Positions 17,598-26,721 of a stretch of 52,555 nucleotides of DNA are shown here, piece after piece. A program made the position numbers and the translations under genes. Origin of the DNA: Bacteroides sp. (GTDB lineage: Bacteria > Bacteroidota > Bacteroidia > Bacteroidales > Muribaculaceae); NCBI GenBank assembly GCA_023663525.1, contig JAMPHF010000002.1, positions 357,243 to 409,797 on the forward strand, written 5' to 3'. The notes below the pieces were generated by a model, which saw only the letters and a list, made by a program, of their open reading frames with translations, made no database searches and was not told where the DNA came from. How positions within the stretch are numbered: the stretch's first letter is position 1; each line of letters opens with the position of its first letter.

Positions 17598-18461
17598 TCA
17601 ACGGCTGCACGGATGGTTGATTTCCGCTGCCAGCTCACTGTGGGCGGTCTCGTTGCCGAAAGCCATTATCTCGTCGGGGTCACGCTTACCCTCCGTCAGT
17701 GCGCGGACCACACCTGCAAGCGCGCCTGCGCTCCACTGGAACTCAGTGTTGGCGGTCGGATGGCAGTCCAGAGTCCAGGACTCCTCACCGTCGAAGAAAC
17801 GCATCTTTTTCGCAACCGGATCCAAATGGAGGAAACGCCTGCAATAGAACAGCAGATGATCCTTGAACACTGCATCAATGTCGCCGACGGGGAAGATGGC
17901 TCGGATGTCGGCATCGCGGGCCACGACGAGGTCGGCAAGCTCAAGGCAGTCATATATAGCCGGCATGACGCGAGTGATGCGCGGGACCTGATGGGATTCA
18001 AAGTAGGGGAGATAGACCAGATAGGCCTTGCGCGCCTTGGCGTGCTTCAGAAAATCGAGCATACGGGCGTGGTCGCGCTCCTCAAGCATGAGGAATGAAC
18101 CGTAGACAACCACATCACCCTCCTCGATGCGAGGCCAGACAGAGTTGAGCGGATCCTCCGGGTAGCAACTGTGGTCAACAGTGGTCGAGGGGTCACCGTC
18201 AGCAAATATCCTCACGGGGCATACTCCCTCCGTGAAACGGTCAATCGACTCAGTGCCGACATTCGAGTCCTTGAGATATTTCAGAATATGGTCGCCCACC
18301 GTCCCGGAAGCTGCCTCACCGACCCATATAGCCGGGAGATCCATGCGTCCGTCGAGCACTGCGGCGTTCACAGCCCAGTCACCGACACCGGTCTCAGCGC
18401 GACCGTCGGCACACAGCGAAACGTTGAGTGCCAATTCTCCGATGTAGATTGCCTTGTTCAT
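17598..18461 (-). CDS. PfkB-family sugar kinase-like protein, active site altered
   Basis: A 287-residue protein with the ribokinase-fold outline: an N-terminal IYIGELALNV strand, GGDWAVNAA-like substrate loop (GVGDWAVNAA at 25-34) and VGEAASGTVGDHILKYLKD. In the C-terminal signature, where PfkB enzymes have DTxGAGD followed by AFVAG, this protein reads NTEFQWSAGALAG at 238-250. The anion-hole glycines are lost and the catalytic Asp is replaced, most likely by Ser244. It may therefore bind a sugar or nucleoside without phosphorylating it. The gene stands alone, with the inverted-repeat element just downstream. Confidence 0.7.
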   Translation of the reverse strand: MNKAIYIGELALNVSLCADGRAETGVGDWAVNAAVLDGRMDLPAIWVGEAASGTVGDHILKYLKDSNVGTESIDRFTEGVCPVRIFADGDPSTTVDHSCYPEDPLNSVWPRIEEGDVVVYGSFLMLEERDHARMLDFLKHAKARKAYLVYLPYFESHQVPRITRVMPAIYDCLELADLVVARDADIRAIFPVGDIDAVFKDHLLFYCRRFLHLDPVAKKMRFFDGEESWTLDCHPTANTEFQWSAGALAGVVRALTEGKRDPDEIMAFGNETAHSELAAEINHPCSR

Positions 18462-18639
18462 AGTTATTTTGTTTTCATTATCAGCTTTTACAAGCGGGGA
18501 TAACCCGTCAGGATTCTAACGTCTGCCATCCGCACACTGTTCACTGTCAGCACCGAAATGCTCCGCGACGCCACAGAGTCCTTTCAAATGCAAATGTACG
18601 GAATTTAGGTCAACCCTACAAACGAAACGAATTTTTTTG

Positions 18640-18647
18640 TAATTTTG
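18640..18647 (+). promoter_or_regulatory. -7 promoter box for dapB
   Basis: TAATTTTG matches TAnnTTTG and is followed by C, as in the other promoters of this window. It lies 38 bases before the dapB ATG. I see no convincing TTTG at the -33 position. Confidence 0.6.
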
Positions 18648-18685
18648 CACTTTAGTCAAAAACAACCAACAAAAGAGATCTCCCT

Positions 18686-19477
18686 ATGAAAATCGCCCTT
18701 ATAGGATATGGAAAGATGGGGCACGCCATCGAACGCATAGCCCGCGAACGCGGTCACGAGATAGTCTCAATCATCGACATCAACAACAATTCCGACATCG
18801 AGAGCGAAGCCTTCGCCTCAGCCGACGCGGCAATCGAGTTCACCACTCCGACCACTGCGCCTGACAATGTCATGCGTGCAGTGTCGGCCGGAGTCCCCGT
18901 GGTGTGCGGGTCCACAGGTTGGGCCGCGCGGCGCGATGAAGTGGAGAGGCATGTGGCTGAAGCCGGCGGCGCGCTGCTTGCCTCAAGCAACTTCTCCATC
19001 GGAGTCAACATTTTCAACATCATAAACCGGAAGCTCGCTTCGCTCATGAGCCATCTTCCCCAATACATGCCCCGGATGTATGAGACCCACCACGTCCACA
19101 AGCTCGACCACCCTTCAGGGACCGCTATCACGCTTGCCGAGGGTATCATTGCCGAAAACAGCAGAATCAACTCATGGGCTGACGAGGGGATGGTATGGAT
19201 CGATGAATCAAACGCCTCGAAGACTCCACAGGAAATCGAGGCATCCATCGAAAAACCGGCAATGGACGCCGACGCGCTCCCCGTGTTGAGTTTCCGCGAA
19301 GGCGAGATACCCGGCACGCATACCGTTGACTGGGATTCACCCGTTGACTGCATCTCGATCACCCACCGCGCAAAGAGCCGCGACGGATTCGCCCTCGGAG
19401 CCGTAATGGCCGCCGAATGGATTGCTGGACGCAAAGGAGTCTTCACCATCGACACTATGATGGAGGAACTGCTGTAA
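18686..19477 (+). CDS. dapB: 4-hydroxy-tetrahydrodipicolinate reductase
   Basis: Reduces hydroxytetrahydrodipicolinate with NAD(P)H in lysine and meso-diaminopimelate synthesis. The 263-residue protein has the N-terminal dinucleotide fold GYGKMGHAI, FTTPTTAPDNV, CGSTGW, and the family's catalytic block HHVHKLDHPSGTA around residue 134. It is slightly short but complete. It is the first gene of a dapB-lepB-wbqC run, an arrangement common in Bacteroidota. Confidence 0.96.
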   Translation: MKIALIGYGKMGHAIERIARERGHEIVSIIDINNNSDIESEAFASADAAIEFTTPTTAPDNVMRAVSAGVPVVCGSTGWAARRDEVERHVAEAGGALLASSNFSIGVNIFNIINRKLASLMSHLPQYMPRMYETHHVHKLDHPSGTAITLAEGIIAENSRINSWADEGMVWIDESNASKTPQEIEASIEKPAMDADALPVLSFREGEIPGTHTVDWDSPVDCISITHRAKSRDGFALGAVMAAEWIAGRKGVFTIDTMMEELL

Positions 19478-19518
19478 ACGCACAGAAGCTGATTAACAGA
19501 TATATAGAAATACATTAG

Positions 19519-20973
19519 ATGACAACGACGACACCGACTTCATTTACCGACGATTTCATCCGCCGCGTGAAGGACAACCGCCCCACGCGTTGGATACGTT
19601 TCGCACTCGTCTCGCTCATTTTCTTCCTTTGGGTAGCATGGCTCGGAAGCTGGTGGGTGGCGATTTTCTGGTTTCTGCTCTTTGACATATATATCACCGG
19701 CTACATCCCTTTCACTTGGTGGAAAAACTCGAAGAATCCGGTCGTAAAGACCGTCATGAGCTGGGTTGATGCAATCGTCTATGCCCTCATCCTCGTCTAT
19801 TTCGTCTTTACATTCATCGGGCAGAACTATCAGATTCCATCCTCGTCTCTCGAAAAGTCACTGCTTGTCGGCGATTATCTTTGGGTCAACAAGATGGCCT
19901 ACGGACCGCGTGTCCCGATGACCCCCGTCCATTTTCCCCTTGTGCAGAACACATTCCCGATAATCAACACCAAATCATATCTTGAGACCCCTCAGTGGAG
20001 CTATAAACGGCTCAAAGGTTTCGGCAGTGTGAAGCGTGGCGACATCGTGGTCTTCAACTTCCCGGCAGGCGATACGGTTGCCGTCAAAGTGCAGAACCCC
20101 GACTACTATACGCTGGTCAAGATGTATGGCCGCGACGCAATCCTCAACAATCCGCAGACTTTCGGCGAAGTGATCTACCGTCCCGTTGACCGTCGTGAGA
20201 ACTACGTCAAGCGTGCCGTCGGTCTGCCCGGCGAGCGCATCAAAATCACCGATGGAGTCGTATATATCAACGGTGAGAGGATGGAGCAGCCCGAAAACGT
20301 GCAGTTCAACCACTACTTCCAGTTCAAGTCAGGAGGCATGACGTCGGAGTCATGGGATGAACTTGGCATTGCCATGGATGATCGCCACGAGGTCCCGGTG
20401 ACACCGGAGGACATCGCCGGGCTGCGTTCACTCGGATTTACCGTCAACCCCGACGGCTCCGTCCCCACCATCTATGCCTCGCCTCTCACCCCGGCCATGG
20501 TCAAGGCTTTGGAAGAGAATCCGGCAATCTCACGCGTCATGAAGATTCCCGCCCCCAAAGGCGAGCCGCTCTTTCCCGACGGCGTGAGCGATGACTGGAC
20601 GCGCTCCGACTACGGCGAGCTGTGGATTCCCCAAAAGGGCGTGAAACTCACCATGAGTCCGCGTGCCTGGCAAATCTACGGCCGCGTCATAAAGGATTAT
20701 GAGGGCAACCACGATGCTACATTCCGCGACGGCAAGCTCTACATCAACGGTGAGCCGCAGGACAGCTACACCTTCAAGATGGACTACTATTTCATGATGG
20801 GCGACAACCGCGACAACTCTCTCGATTCGCGCTATTGGGGGTTTGTCCCCGAAGACCATATTGTGGGTCGCCCCGAGCGAGTCCTGATCTCTTTCGACAA
20901 AGACAAGTCGCTTTTCAATGGCGGAATCCGTTGGGACAGAATCTTCCGTCAGGCGAATGTTGACCAATATTGA
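19519..20973 (+). CDS. lepB: Signal peptidase I (enlarged Bacteroidota type)
   Basis: A membrane-bound serine/lysine protease that removes signal peptides from exported proteins. The 484-residue protein is nearly twice the minimal length. It has two or three N-terminal membrane segments (about residues 25-60 and 80-100), the nucleophile S110 in IPSSSLEKS, general base K231 in [12 protein letters not shown], and the C-terminal [18 protein letters not shown] box. The extra 150 residues between about 255 and 420 form an inserted periplasmic domain, a known feature in this phylum. The usual Met after the catalytic Ser is Leu here. It follows dapB by 41 bases. Confidence 0.95.
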   Translation: MTTTTPTSFTDDFIRRVKDNRPTRWIRFALVSLIFFLWVAWLGSWWVAIFWFLLFDIYITGYIPFTWWKNSKNPVVKTVMSWVDAIVYALILVYFVFTFIGQNYQIPSSSLEKSLLVGDYLWVNKMAYGPRVPMTPVHFPLVQNTFPIINTKSYLETPQWSYKRLKGFGSVKRGDIVVFNFPAGDTVAVKVQNPDYYTLVKMYGRDAILNNPQTFGEVIYRPVDRRENYVKRAVGLPGERIKITDGVVYINGERMEQPENVQFNHYFQFKSGGMTSESWDELGIAMDDRHEVPVTPEDIAGLRSLGFTVNPDGSVPTIYASPLTPAMVKALEENPAISRVMKIPAPKGEPLFPDGVSDDWTRSDYGELWIPQKGVKLTMSPRAWQIYGRVIKDYEGNHDATFRDGKLYINGEPQDSYTFKMDYYFMMGDNRDNSLDSRYWGFVPEDHIVGRPERVLISFDKDKSLFNGGIRWDRIFRQANVDQY

Positions 20974-21021
20974 TTGACGCGCACCACAGTGAATCAACAT
21001 CTCACAGACAACACCATCACC

Positions 21022-21624
21022 ATGCTTCCACCGGTCCTGTGCGGACCGGTGGAATATTATTTGACCGTAAGAAAGTCGGCTGCAACGGCAATCGACTGGG
21101 GCAGACATTTCGACAAGCGGTTCAAGGCGACGCACCGTTTCACAATCGCCGACACGCGCGGACGGCTTGACCTGACTGTCCCCATAGCCAAACCGGAGTC
21201 GAGCCAATGCACCTGGGGCGACATCCGTCTGTCGGATCACGGTCATTGGTGGGATATCCACAGGATAGCACTTGAAAGTGCCTACGGACGTACACCTTTC
21301 TTTGAATATTATGCCGACGCGCTGCTCCCGATGCTGACTGAAGGGGTGACCGAACGCTTTCCATACCTGCGGGATCTTTCAAGCACATGGGACAGATGGA
21401 TCCGCACCCATCTGCTGCTCCCTCTGCCCGTCACACCGTCCGGCGGTAATGACATCGTCCATACCGATGTCGCCGATTCGTCCATCAGTCCCGCTCTACC
21501 GCCCTACTGGCAGGTCAGGGCCGACAAATTGGGTTTTATCCCCGGACTCTCAATCCTCGACCTCATCTTCAACCTCGGTCCGGAAGCCGTCATCTACCTC
21601 GACCGCCTCAGCCGAAAACACTAA
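21022..21624 (+). CDS. WbqC-like family protein
   Basis: A 200-residue protein of the WbqC family, whose members occur in O-antigen or surface-polysaccharide loci and have no fully established reaction. Characteristic features are a short N-terminal PPVLCGPVEYYL, the DLTVPIAK strand, the HWWDIHRIALESAYGRTPFFEYY block near residues 75-100, and the C-terminal PGLSILDLIFNLGPEA. I start at ATG 21022; a TTG start at 20974, directly after the lepB stop, would add 16 residues that do not resemble the family's N-terminus. Confidence 0.85.
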   Translation: MLPPVLCGPVEYYLTVRKSAATAIDWGRHFDKRFKATHRFTIADTRGRLDLTVPIAKPESSQCTWGDIRLSDHGHWWDIHRIALESAYGRTPFFEYYADALLPMLTEGVTERFPYLRDLSSTWDRWIRTHLLLPLPVTPSGGNDIVHTDVADSSISPALPPYWQVRADKLGFIPGLSILDLIFNLGPEAVIYLDRLSRKH

Positions 21625-22004
21625 AACCCACCATAAAAAGGATAAAATAGGGACAGAGAGATAAAAAGAGGACATATAGATAAAATAGGGACAGAAAGAC
21701 ATAAGTCCCATAAGTGACAGATAGTTATCTTTGAATAATTTAGGAGGTGAGGGTATCCATAATTATGTAGATACGTAAATTGTAAATATCCGTACCCTTA
21801 CCAATTAGCATTTTATGGCATCCGTCAGGATGTCAGACTCTGCCATTATCGCTCTCAGCAAATGGGCTGAAAGCATTACAATAGGCAAAAAGACATAAGC
21901 CCCATAAGTAACACCTGATTCCCATCCGATTATAGGACCGGAAAATAACTTATGGGGCTTATGTCTTTCTGTCCCTTTTCAGCAGGGGCTTATCTCCTTT
22001 TTAC
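21625..22004. repeat. 380-bp intergenic region with duplicated hairpin arms
   Basis: No gene is visible. A 17-nt purine-rich word GATAAAATAGGGACAGA occurs at 21641-21657 and 21679-21695. The right arm 21948-21975 can pair with either of two left arms: 21889-21909 (21 bp, perfect) or 21688-21715 (27 of 28 positions). The 172 bases between the two left arms look like an insertion. The near hairpin is probably a bidirectional terminator between wbqC and the convergent pectinase gene. Confidence 0.65.
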
Positions 22005-25000
22005 TTATCTCTTGATTTTGAGGACGACAGGGGTAATGTCATCTGAACTGAGACGGAGGAGATAGAAGCCGGGGGTGAGATGGTCAAGCGAGGTTTCGCA
22101 GCCATTAACGCGGATCACATCCATCAGACGACCATCCATGCCATACACTTCGAGTGTAGCACCGATTGCCTCGGCTGAAGTGAGGAGCGTGTGGGATGCG
22201 GAGTCATATTTAGCCTCCGTGCTGACAATCACCTTTTCAATGCCGCTTTGGTCAAAATCATTGATCAGAAGCTCACCCATCAGTGAATTCAAATAGACCT
22301 CAAGCGCGGTGTAGCCTTTGGAATTAAGAAGATTGTTGTCGGCCACATCAGGATTGAGATTATTGGCCTTCTCCCATTCATCGGGCATACCGTCGCCGTC
22401 TGAATCGACAGGCACGGTGTAGTTGGTGTCATAGTCAAAGAAGCCCTCGACATCATTCTCGGTGTCGATGATACCGCTTTTGCCATATTTGGCAGTTCCG
22501 TTGGAAGTCTCGGCAATCACACGACGTTCCACGGCATCACGCTTGATTGTACCGGCCTTTTCGAGCACAGTCTTGAATGCATCGTCGGCACTCTCAATGT
22601 CATAGAGCATGTAGTGCTGGGGGATATAGAGACCCTTTGGAGTAAACATGCTGTACTTGTACCACGGAGTCTTGGTCACGATGCGTTCGTTGACGCGGAT
22701 TGAATCGAGCGGATAGGTCTCGACTTCCACGCTTGTCCAGTTGTCCTTGTTGGCAGAGGCGATACCCTCAGCGATATTGCCGTCTATGAACCACTTGGCG
22801 GGAGCCCACGACTTCGCACCCGAACGTGCATAGCTTGATTTGACAAACACAACCTTTGACTTGTCCGACACGGGACCGGGCTTGTAGTAATTGTTCATGA
22901 AGTTACATTCATGGACTGAATTCTGACCGTTGTAGGTACTGATGTCAGCCGTGTTCTCACCGCCGTAGCAGCCGCCACGCTTGCCATAGTTGTAGTTCAC
23001 ATTGTTGATGTATTCCATAAACACGACATAGTCCTCGCCACGTGCACCGTTCAGTCGGGACGAACGCGAATTATTGTGGGCAAGGAGGTTGTGATGGTAT
23101 GTGGCAGGCGAGCCACCCCACTGGCAACCATAGCCGCGCGCACCCTTGGAGTGTCCGGCATTGTAGAGGCCCTCATGGACGATGGAATACTGCACGGTGA
23201 GGAAGTGGGAGTCGGCGGTGTTCATATTCTCCTCAACCGACCATCCGAACGAGCAGTGGTCAATGATGAAGTTCGAGCAATTCTCGGCTCCGAGAGCATT
23301 GACCGCATTGATCTGTCCGTTCATGTTCTTCTGACCGACACGGAAACGCACATTTCTGACGATGAAGTTCTCCGAGCCACCGAAATTGACCTTATTGCGG
23401 GTGATGACGATGCCCTCACCGGGAGCAGTCTGTCCGGCAAGAGTCCAGTTGGAACGCTTCACGCGCATGTCGGAAGCAAGTTTTATCTCACCGCTGACCT
23501 CAAACACGATTGTGATCGGATCTTCCTTATACTGATTGAAAGCCCAGCGGAGAGTGCCGGCAGAGTTGTCATCGGCGAGGCTTGTCACCTTCACAACCTT
23601 GCCGCCGCGACCACCGGTGGCAAACTTACCGAATCCCTCGGCAGTCGGGAACGCGAGAGTCGGGAGATTTCCTTCAACCTTGACAGCCTCGGAAGTGACT
23701 CCATGACGCGACACGGCAGCGATACTATAATCAGTCGAGACAGCACCGTCAGGAAGCACAAACGAGGTGTCGGCAGTCATTTCAACGAATTTACCGTTGC
23801 AATAAACGATGTAGGCAACCGCGGCCTTATCACCATCCCAAGTGATGGCAGCCGGGGTCACACTGATATTGGCAGGAGCTGCGACACCGTCAAGAATCGA
23901 CTCGAAGTCAAAAGGCACATCCGACATCTTTGCAAAGAGAAATTCGGGATTCATATAGGCCTTCACCTCAGCCTCAGTGGCCTGATGGCTGAACGATGCG
24001 CGACCGTCAACGGCGACAGGCGCACCGGTGGCATCCGTATTGCCGTATTCAAAGAGCGATGCAGTGTTTTCTGACCCGCTCCAATCCTTCCAGCCGAGGC
24101 GGTTGATATGCGATCCGAGGCGGCAATTGATGAACATCGATCCGCTCTCCTCTTTCCAGGGACGGCCGAGATAGTATGCACCGTCGGCCACGCCGTCCTC
24201 GGCAACGACATCGCAGTTGCGGAAGAACAAACCTGCACGGAACTTGTCAACCGACAGATCGGGATGGCTCAACTTGCGGAGGATAAGGCGAGAATCGGCC
24301 GGAGCAGTGATGTAGCCACCGCCCTTGACGCAGACAATCTTACAATCCTCAAACCACTCCAGACCGCTGTCATAGATGAAATCAGTCGCGCCCGAGATGG
24401 TGCAATTCTTGAAATAGCCGCGTGAGCCGCCGGCTGCCTTATATGTGTCCTGATAGCCGGAGAGGATACAATCCTTGAACACGTGAGCGTCTGCCTCGGT
24501 ATAGAGAGCCTCAGCCTGACCCTTGTTGCCCGACGTGTTGCGTATGGTCAGATTCTCGGCATAGAAACGCGGGGTGTAGACGTTGAGAGCCGTGCAGTCG
24601 TAATACTTCTTGGTTTTGTCTGCGCCACGGTTCACATCGTTTGTCAGTATCGTTGTCTCCGCATCGCTGCCGATGAGCGAGATGAATTTATTGTGACTCT
24701 TACGAGTGCCTGCATACACATTTTCATCATAGACACCGGGAGCGATGTAAATGATTCCGCGATGGGTGTCGGGGACAGCGTCAATCGCCGCCTGAATGGT
24801 CGTATAGTCGCCTGACCCGTCCTGATTGACGTAGAGAAGCGTGATCTCCGCATCATCATCGGGAGCGGGGGCCTTGGGCTTCTCGACCTCACCGCCGCCT
24901 GAAGTGACACCGAACTTCGAGAGGTCGGTCAGCTCGCCGACATTCCCTACGGGATTGGCCTTGGCGTAGGCGGCCTGTTCGGCGGTCAGAGGATCGCCGA

Positions 25001-25895
25001 AAATCTTCAGCTTGTGCACGCGCGGAGCCTGTTTCTGCGCAAGCGGGTCGATTGACTGCCAGTCAAACGGTGCTTTCTGCACCTGCGCGTCGCTGTCCAT
25101 CGCACCATCGCCGTCCCATACTCTCCAGCGGAGTGACACGTCCTTCTTGTCAATCACATTCTCCATGAAGTAGCCTTGGTCGGAGAACACTGTCCATCCG
25201 AGTTTCTGCTTCTCGGATCCCATCCACACGAGCGGTTCCCAGTCGCCGTCGCCGACCTTTATGTCACATTTGATACCGCGACCCCAGGAGGTTGACGACC
25301 ATGACCACTGGATGCGTTCCACGTAGGGTATGTGGTCAATCTCCATCCAGCCGTGGAGCGAGTTGACACCGTCAGCCGACTTGTTGCGACACATCTGGAC
25401 GAATCCGGCACTGCCGCTGACAGGGCGGCTACCGTTCATCACGATATTGTCTTCGAGATATGTGGTATGCCCGGCGTAGGTCCAGTTATTGTAGTTGGTC
25501 GGATTCTGGTCCCCGAAAAACTGGCGGGCAAATGCTGCAGTTACTCCACCCGTGCCGCTGCTTGACGCTGACGTTGCAAACGTACAGTTATGGAACAGCA
25601 CCGGATAAGCCACACCATCCGAGCCTAAAGCCGGTGTGGTGAGGATGGCGTTGACATACACACCTGAATCAAACTCCGGACACTGCATTCCGGAGCCGGA
25701 ATTTCCCCACGTGTCAGGCCATGATGTGTCCGAGAAATTGATGTCGATGATTTTTGGCGAGGTGGAGGCATCGCTCCATTTCTCGACAACGCATGAGGGG
25801 TCAGTCTCACCCGGCTGCTGCGCGAGGAGCGTTGCTCCCGGCCACATCGCCGTCATGATTGTCCCCACTGCAAGATAGCGGTAAATTGATTTCAT
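22005..25895 (-). CDS. Secreted pectinesterase (CE8)-pectate lyase (PL1) fusion with type IX sorting domain
   Basis: A 1296-residue exported pectinase. Residues 1-25 are a signal peptide and 26-345 a beta-rich region of unknown role. Residues 352-690 are a CE8 pectin methylesterase with Q482 in GYQDTY, D505 in GATDFIYD and R578 in LGRPW, the expected catalytic set. Residues 675-745 look fibronectin-III-like. Residues 748-1150 are a PL1-type parallel beta-helix pectate lyase (GFGKFATGGRGG, NFIVRNVRFRVG, IDHCSFGWS). SDGDGMPDEWE at 1164-1174 is a calcium-binding thrombospondin-3-like repeat. The final 70 residues (YGMDGRLMDV, GFYLLRLSS, ending in KIKR) match a type IX secretion sorting domain. 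De-esterification and cleavage of homogalacturonan would thus be coupled on one surface or secreted chain. No SusC/SusD genes are adjacent. Confidence 0.92.
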   Translation of the reverse strand: MKSIYRYLAVGTIMTAMWPGATLLAQQPGETDPSCVVEKWSDASTSPKIIDINFSDTSWPDTWGNSGSGMQCPEFDSGVYVNAILTTPALGSDGVAYPVLFHNCTFATSASSSGTGGVTAAFARQFFGDQNPTNYNNWTYAGHTTYLEDNIVMNGSRPVSGSAGFVQMCRNKSADGVNSLHGWMEIDHIPYVERIQWSWSSTSWGRGIKCDIKVGDGDWEPLVWMGSEKQKLGWTVFSDQGYFMENVIDKKDVSLRWRVWDGDGAMDSDAQVQKAPFDWQSIDPLAQKQAPRVHKLKIFGDPLTAEQAAYAKANPVGNVGELTDLSKFGVTSGGGEVEKPKAPAPDDDAEITLLYVNQDGSGDYTTIQAAIDAVPDTHRGIIYIAPGVYDENVYAGTRKSHNKFISLIGSDAETTILTNDVNRGADKTKKYYDCTALNVYTPRFYAENLTIRNTSGNKGQAEALYTEADAHVFKDCILSGYQDTYKAAGGSRGYFKNCTISGATDFIYDSGLEWFEDCKIVCVKGGGYITAPADSRLILRKLSHPDLSVDKFRAGLFFRNCDVVAEDGVADGAYYLGRPWKEESGSMFINCRLGSHINRLGWKDWSGSENTASLFEYGNTDATGAPVAVDGRASFSHQATEAEVKAYMNPEFLFAKMSDVPFDFESILDGVAAPANISVTPAAITWDGDKAAVAYIVYCNGKFVEMTADTSFVLPDGAVSTDYSIAAVSRHGVTSEAVKVEGNLPTLAFPTAEGFGKFATGGRGGKVVKVTSLADDNSAGTLRWAFNQYKEDPITIVFEVSGEIKLASDMRVKRSNWTLAGQTAPGEGIVITRNKVNFGGSENFIVRNVRFRVGQKNMNGQINAVNALGAENCSNFIIDHCSFGWSVEENMNTADSHFLTVQYSIVHEGLYNAGHSKGARGYGCQWGGSPATYHHNLLAHNNSRSSRLNGARGEDYVVFMEYINNVNYNYGKRGGCYGGENTADISTYNGQNSVHECNFMNNYYKPGPVSDKSKVVFVKSSYARSGAKSWAPAKWFIDGNIAEGIASANKDNWTSVEVETYPLDSIRVNERIVTKTPWYKYSMFTPKGLYIPQHYMLYDIESADDAFKTVLEKAGTIKRDAVERRVIAETSNGTAKYGKSGIIDTENDVEGFFDYDTNYTVPVDSDGDGMPDEWEKANNLNPDVADNNLLNSKGYTALEVYLNSLMGELLINDFDQSGIEKVIVSTEAKYDSASHTLLTSAEAIGATLEVYGMDGRLMDVIRVNGCETSLDHLTPGFYLLRLSSDDITPVVLKIKR

Positions 25896-25932
25896 GTAAA
25901 AATTATATAGTTTTGTTTTAGATTTAAGTACT

Positions 25933-25972
25933 TAGTGACGATAAAAAGTTCCCAAGTTATTTTTTTGTCACT
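25933..25972. repeat. Arm-to-arm remnant of the 17405 inverted-repeat family
   Basis: TTAGTGACGATAAAAA is followed directly by the inverse arm CCAAGTTATTTTTTTGTCACTT. These are the two ends seen at 17405-17432 and 17543-17570, but without the interior. It reads as an internally deleted copy. It lies upstream of the pectinase gene, between it and the divergent lipoprotein gene. Confidence 0.55.
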
Positions 25973-26153
25973 TAAAGTGGCTCATGTAAGCTGAGAGCCG
26001 GAAAAATTGGTCAAGAGTCATTATTTTTGCAAATATACTAATTATCTGATACTTTGCAAAAAATCACACATTAATATAAACTAAAATTACGTGCCGGTTG
26101 TTACTTTTAAAGTATAATTATCAATTCATATTTTTAACACACCTAATCCTACA

Positions 26154-26615
26154 ATGAAAAAGATTTATCTATTCCTCATGCTTTGCGTTTTCGGATGTCT
26201 GGCTTGGAGCTGCGGCGATGACGACGATGACAAGAACGAACCCATCGCAATCAGCGACCTCCCGGCTGCCGCGAAGACTTTCATCAATCAATTCTATCCT
26301 GATGTAAAAGTCAGCAGAGTCACCAAGGAATCATCATACCACAACTCATCCTCTGAATATGAGGTCGTGTTTGCCAACGGTCAGGAAGTGGAGTTTGATA
26401 CAGCCGGCAACTGGACCGACATCGACGCTCCCAAGGGACAGGTGATCCCCACCGGAATCATGCCCGCGATTGAATCATACGTATCCGCCAACTACAACGG
26501 TTCCGGTATCAACGAAATCTCCCGCGAACTCCGCAACTACGAGGTGGAACTTACCAACGGGGTGGAACTTCTGTTTGATCTCGATGGAAATTTCCTCGGT
26601 GTTGACCGCGACTGA
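26154..26615 (+). CDS. PepSY-like lipoprotein
   Basis: A 153-residue lipoprotein. A signal peptide ends at C20 (LAWSC, a relaxed lipobox), followed by GDDDDDK, the acidic run that in Bacteroides acts as a surface-export signal for lipoproteins. Two similar beta modules follow (VVFANGQEVEFDTAGNW and VELTNGVELLFDLDGNF), typical of the PepSY-like/DUF2874 family, whose function is not established. A possible promoter box TATTTTTG lies at 26022-26029. The gene stands alone and ends before a strong hairpin. Confidence 0.85.
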   Translation: MKKIYLFLMLCVFGCLAWSCGDDDDDKNEPIAISDLPAAAKTFINQFYPDVKVSRVTKESSYHNSSSEYEVVFANGQEVEFDTAGNWTDIDAPKGQVIPTGIMPAIESYVSANYNGSGINEISRELRNYEVELTNGVELLFDLDGNFLGVDRD

Positions 26616-26645
26616 TCGCCCGGCGCGAAAACTCCAAAGATTCAT

Positions 26646-26694
26646 AAAAGTCAAAAGGCAGATGGAAGTTGCTTCCATCTGCCTTTTGACTTTT
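26646..26694. terminator. 23-bp perfect hairpin between convergent genes
   Basis: The arms 26646-26668 and 26672-26694 pair perfectly around a 3-nt loop, starting with AAAA and ending with TTTT on the plus strand. It can terminate both the lipoprotein gene and the minus-strand TPR gene. Confidence 0.85.
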
Positions 26695-26721
26695 CTGTTT
26701 TTATTTTTTTGCGTCCGGTCA

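Noticed and set aside
23076..24074. 332-residue open frame opposite the pectinase fusion
   Set aside because: It is antisense to the CE8/PL1 coding sequence and has no recognisable motifs.
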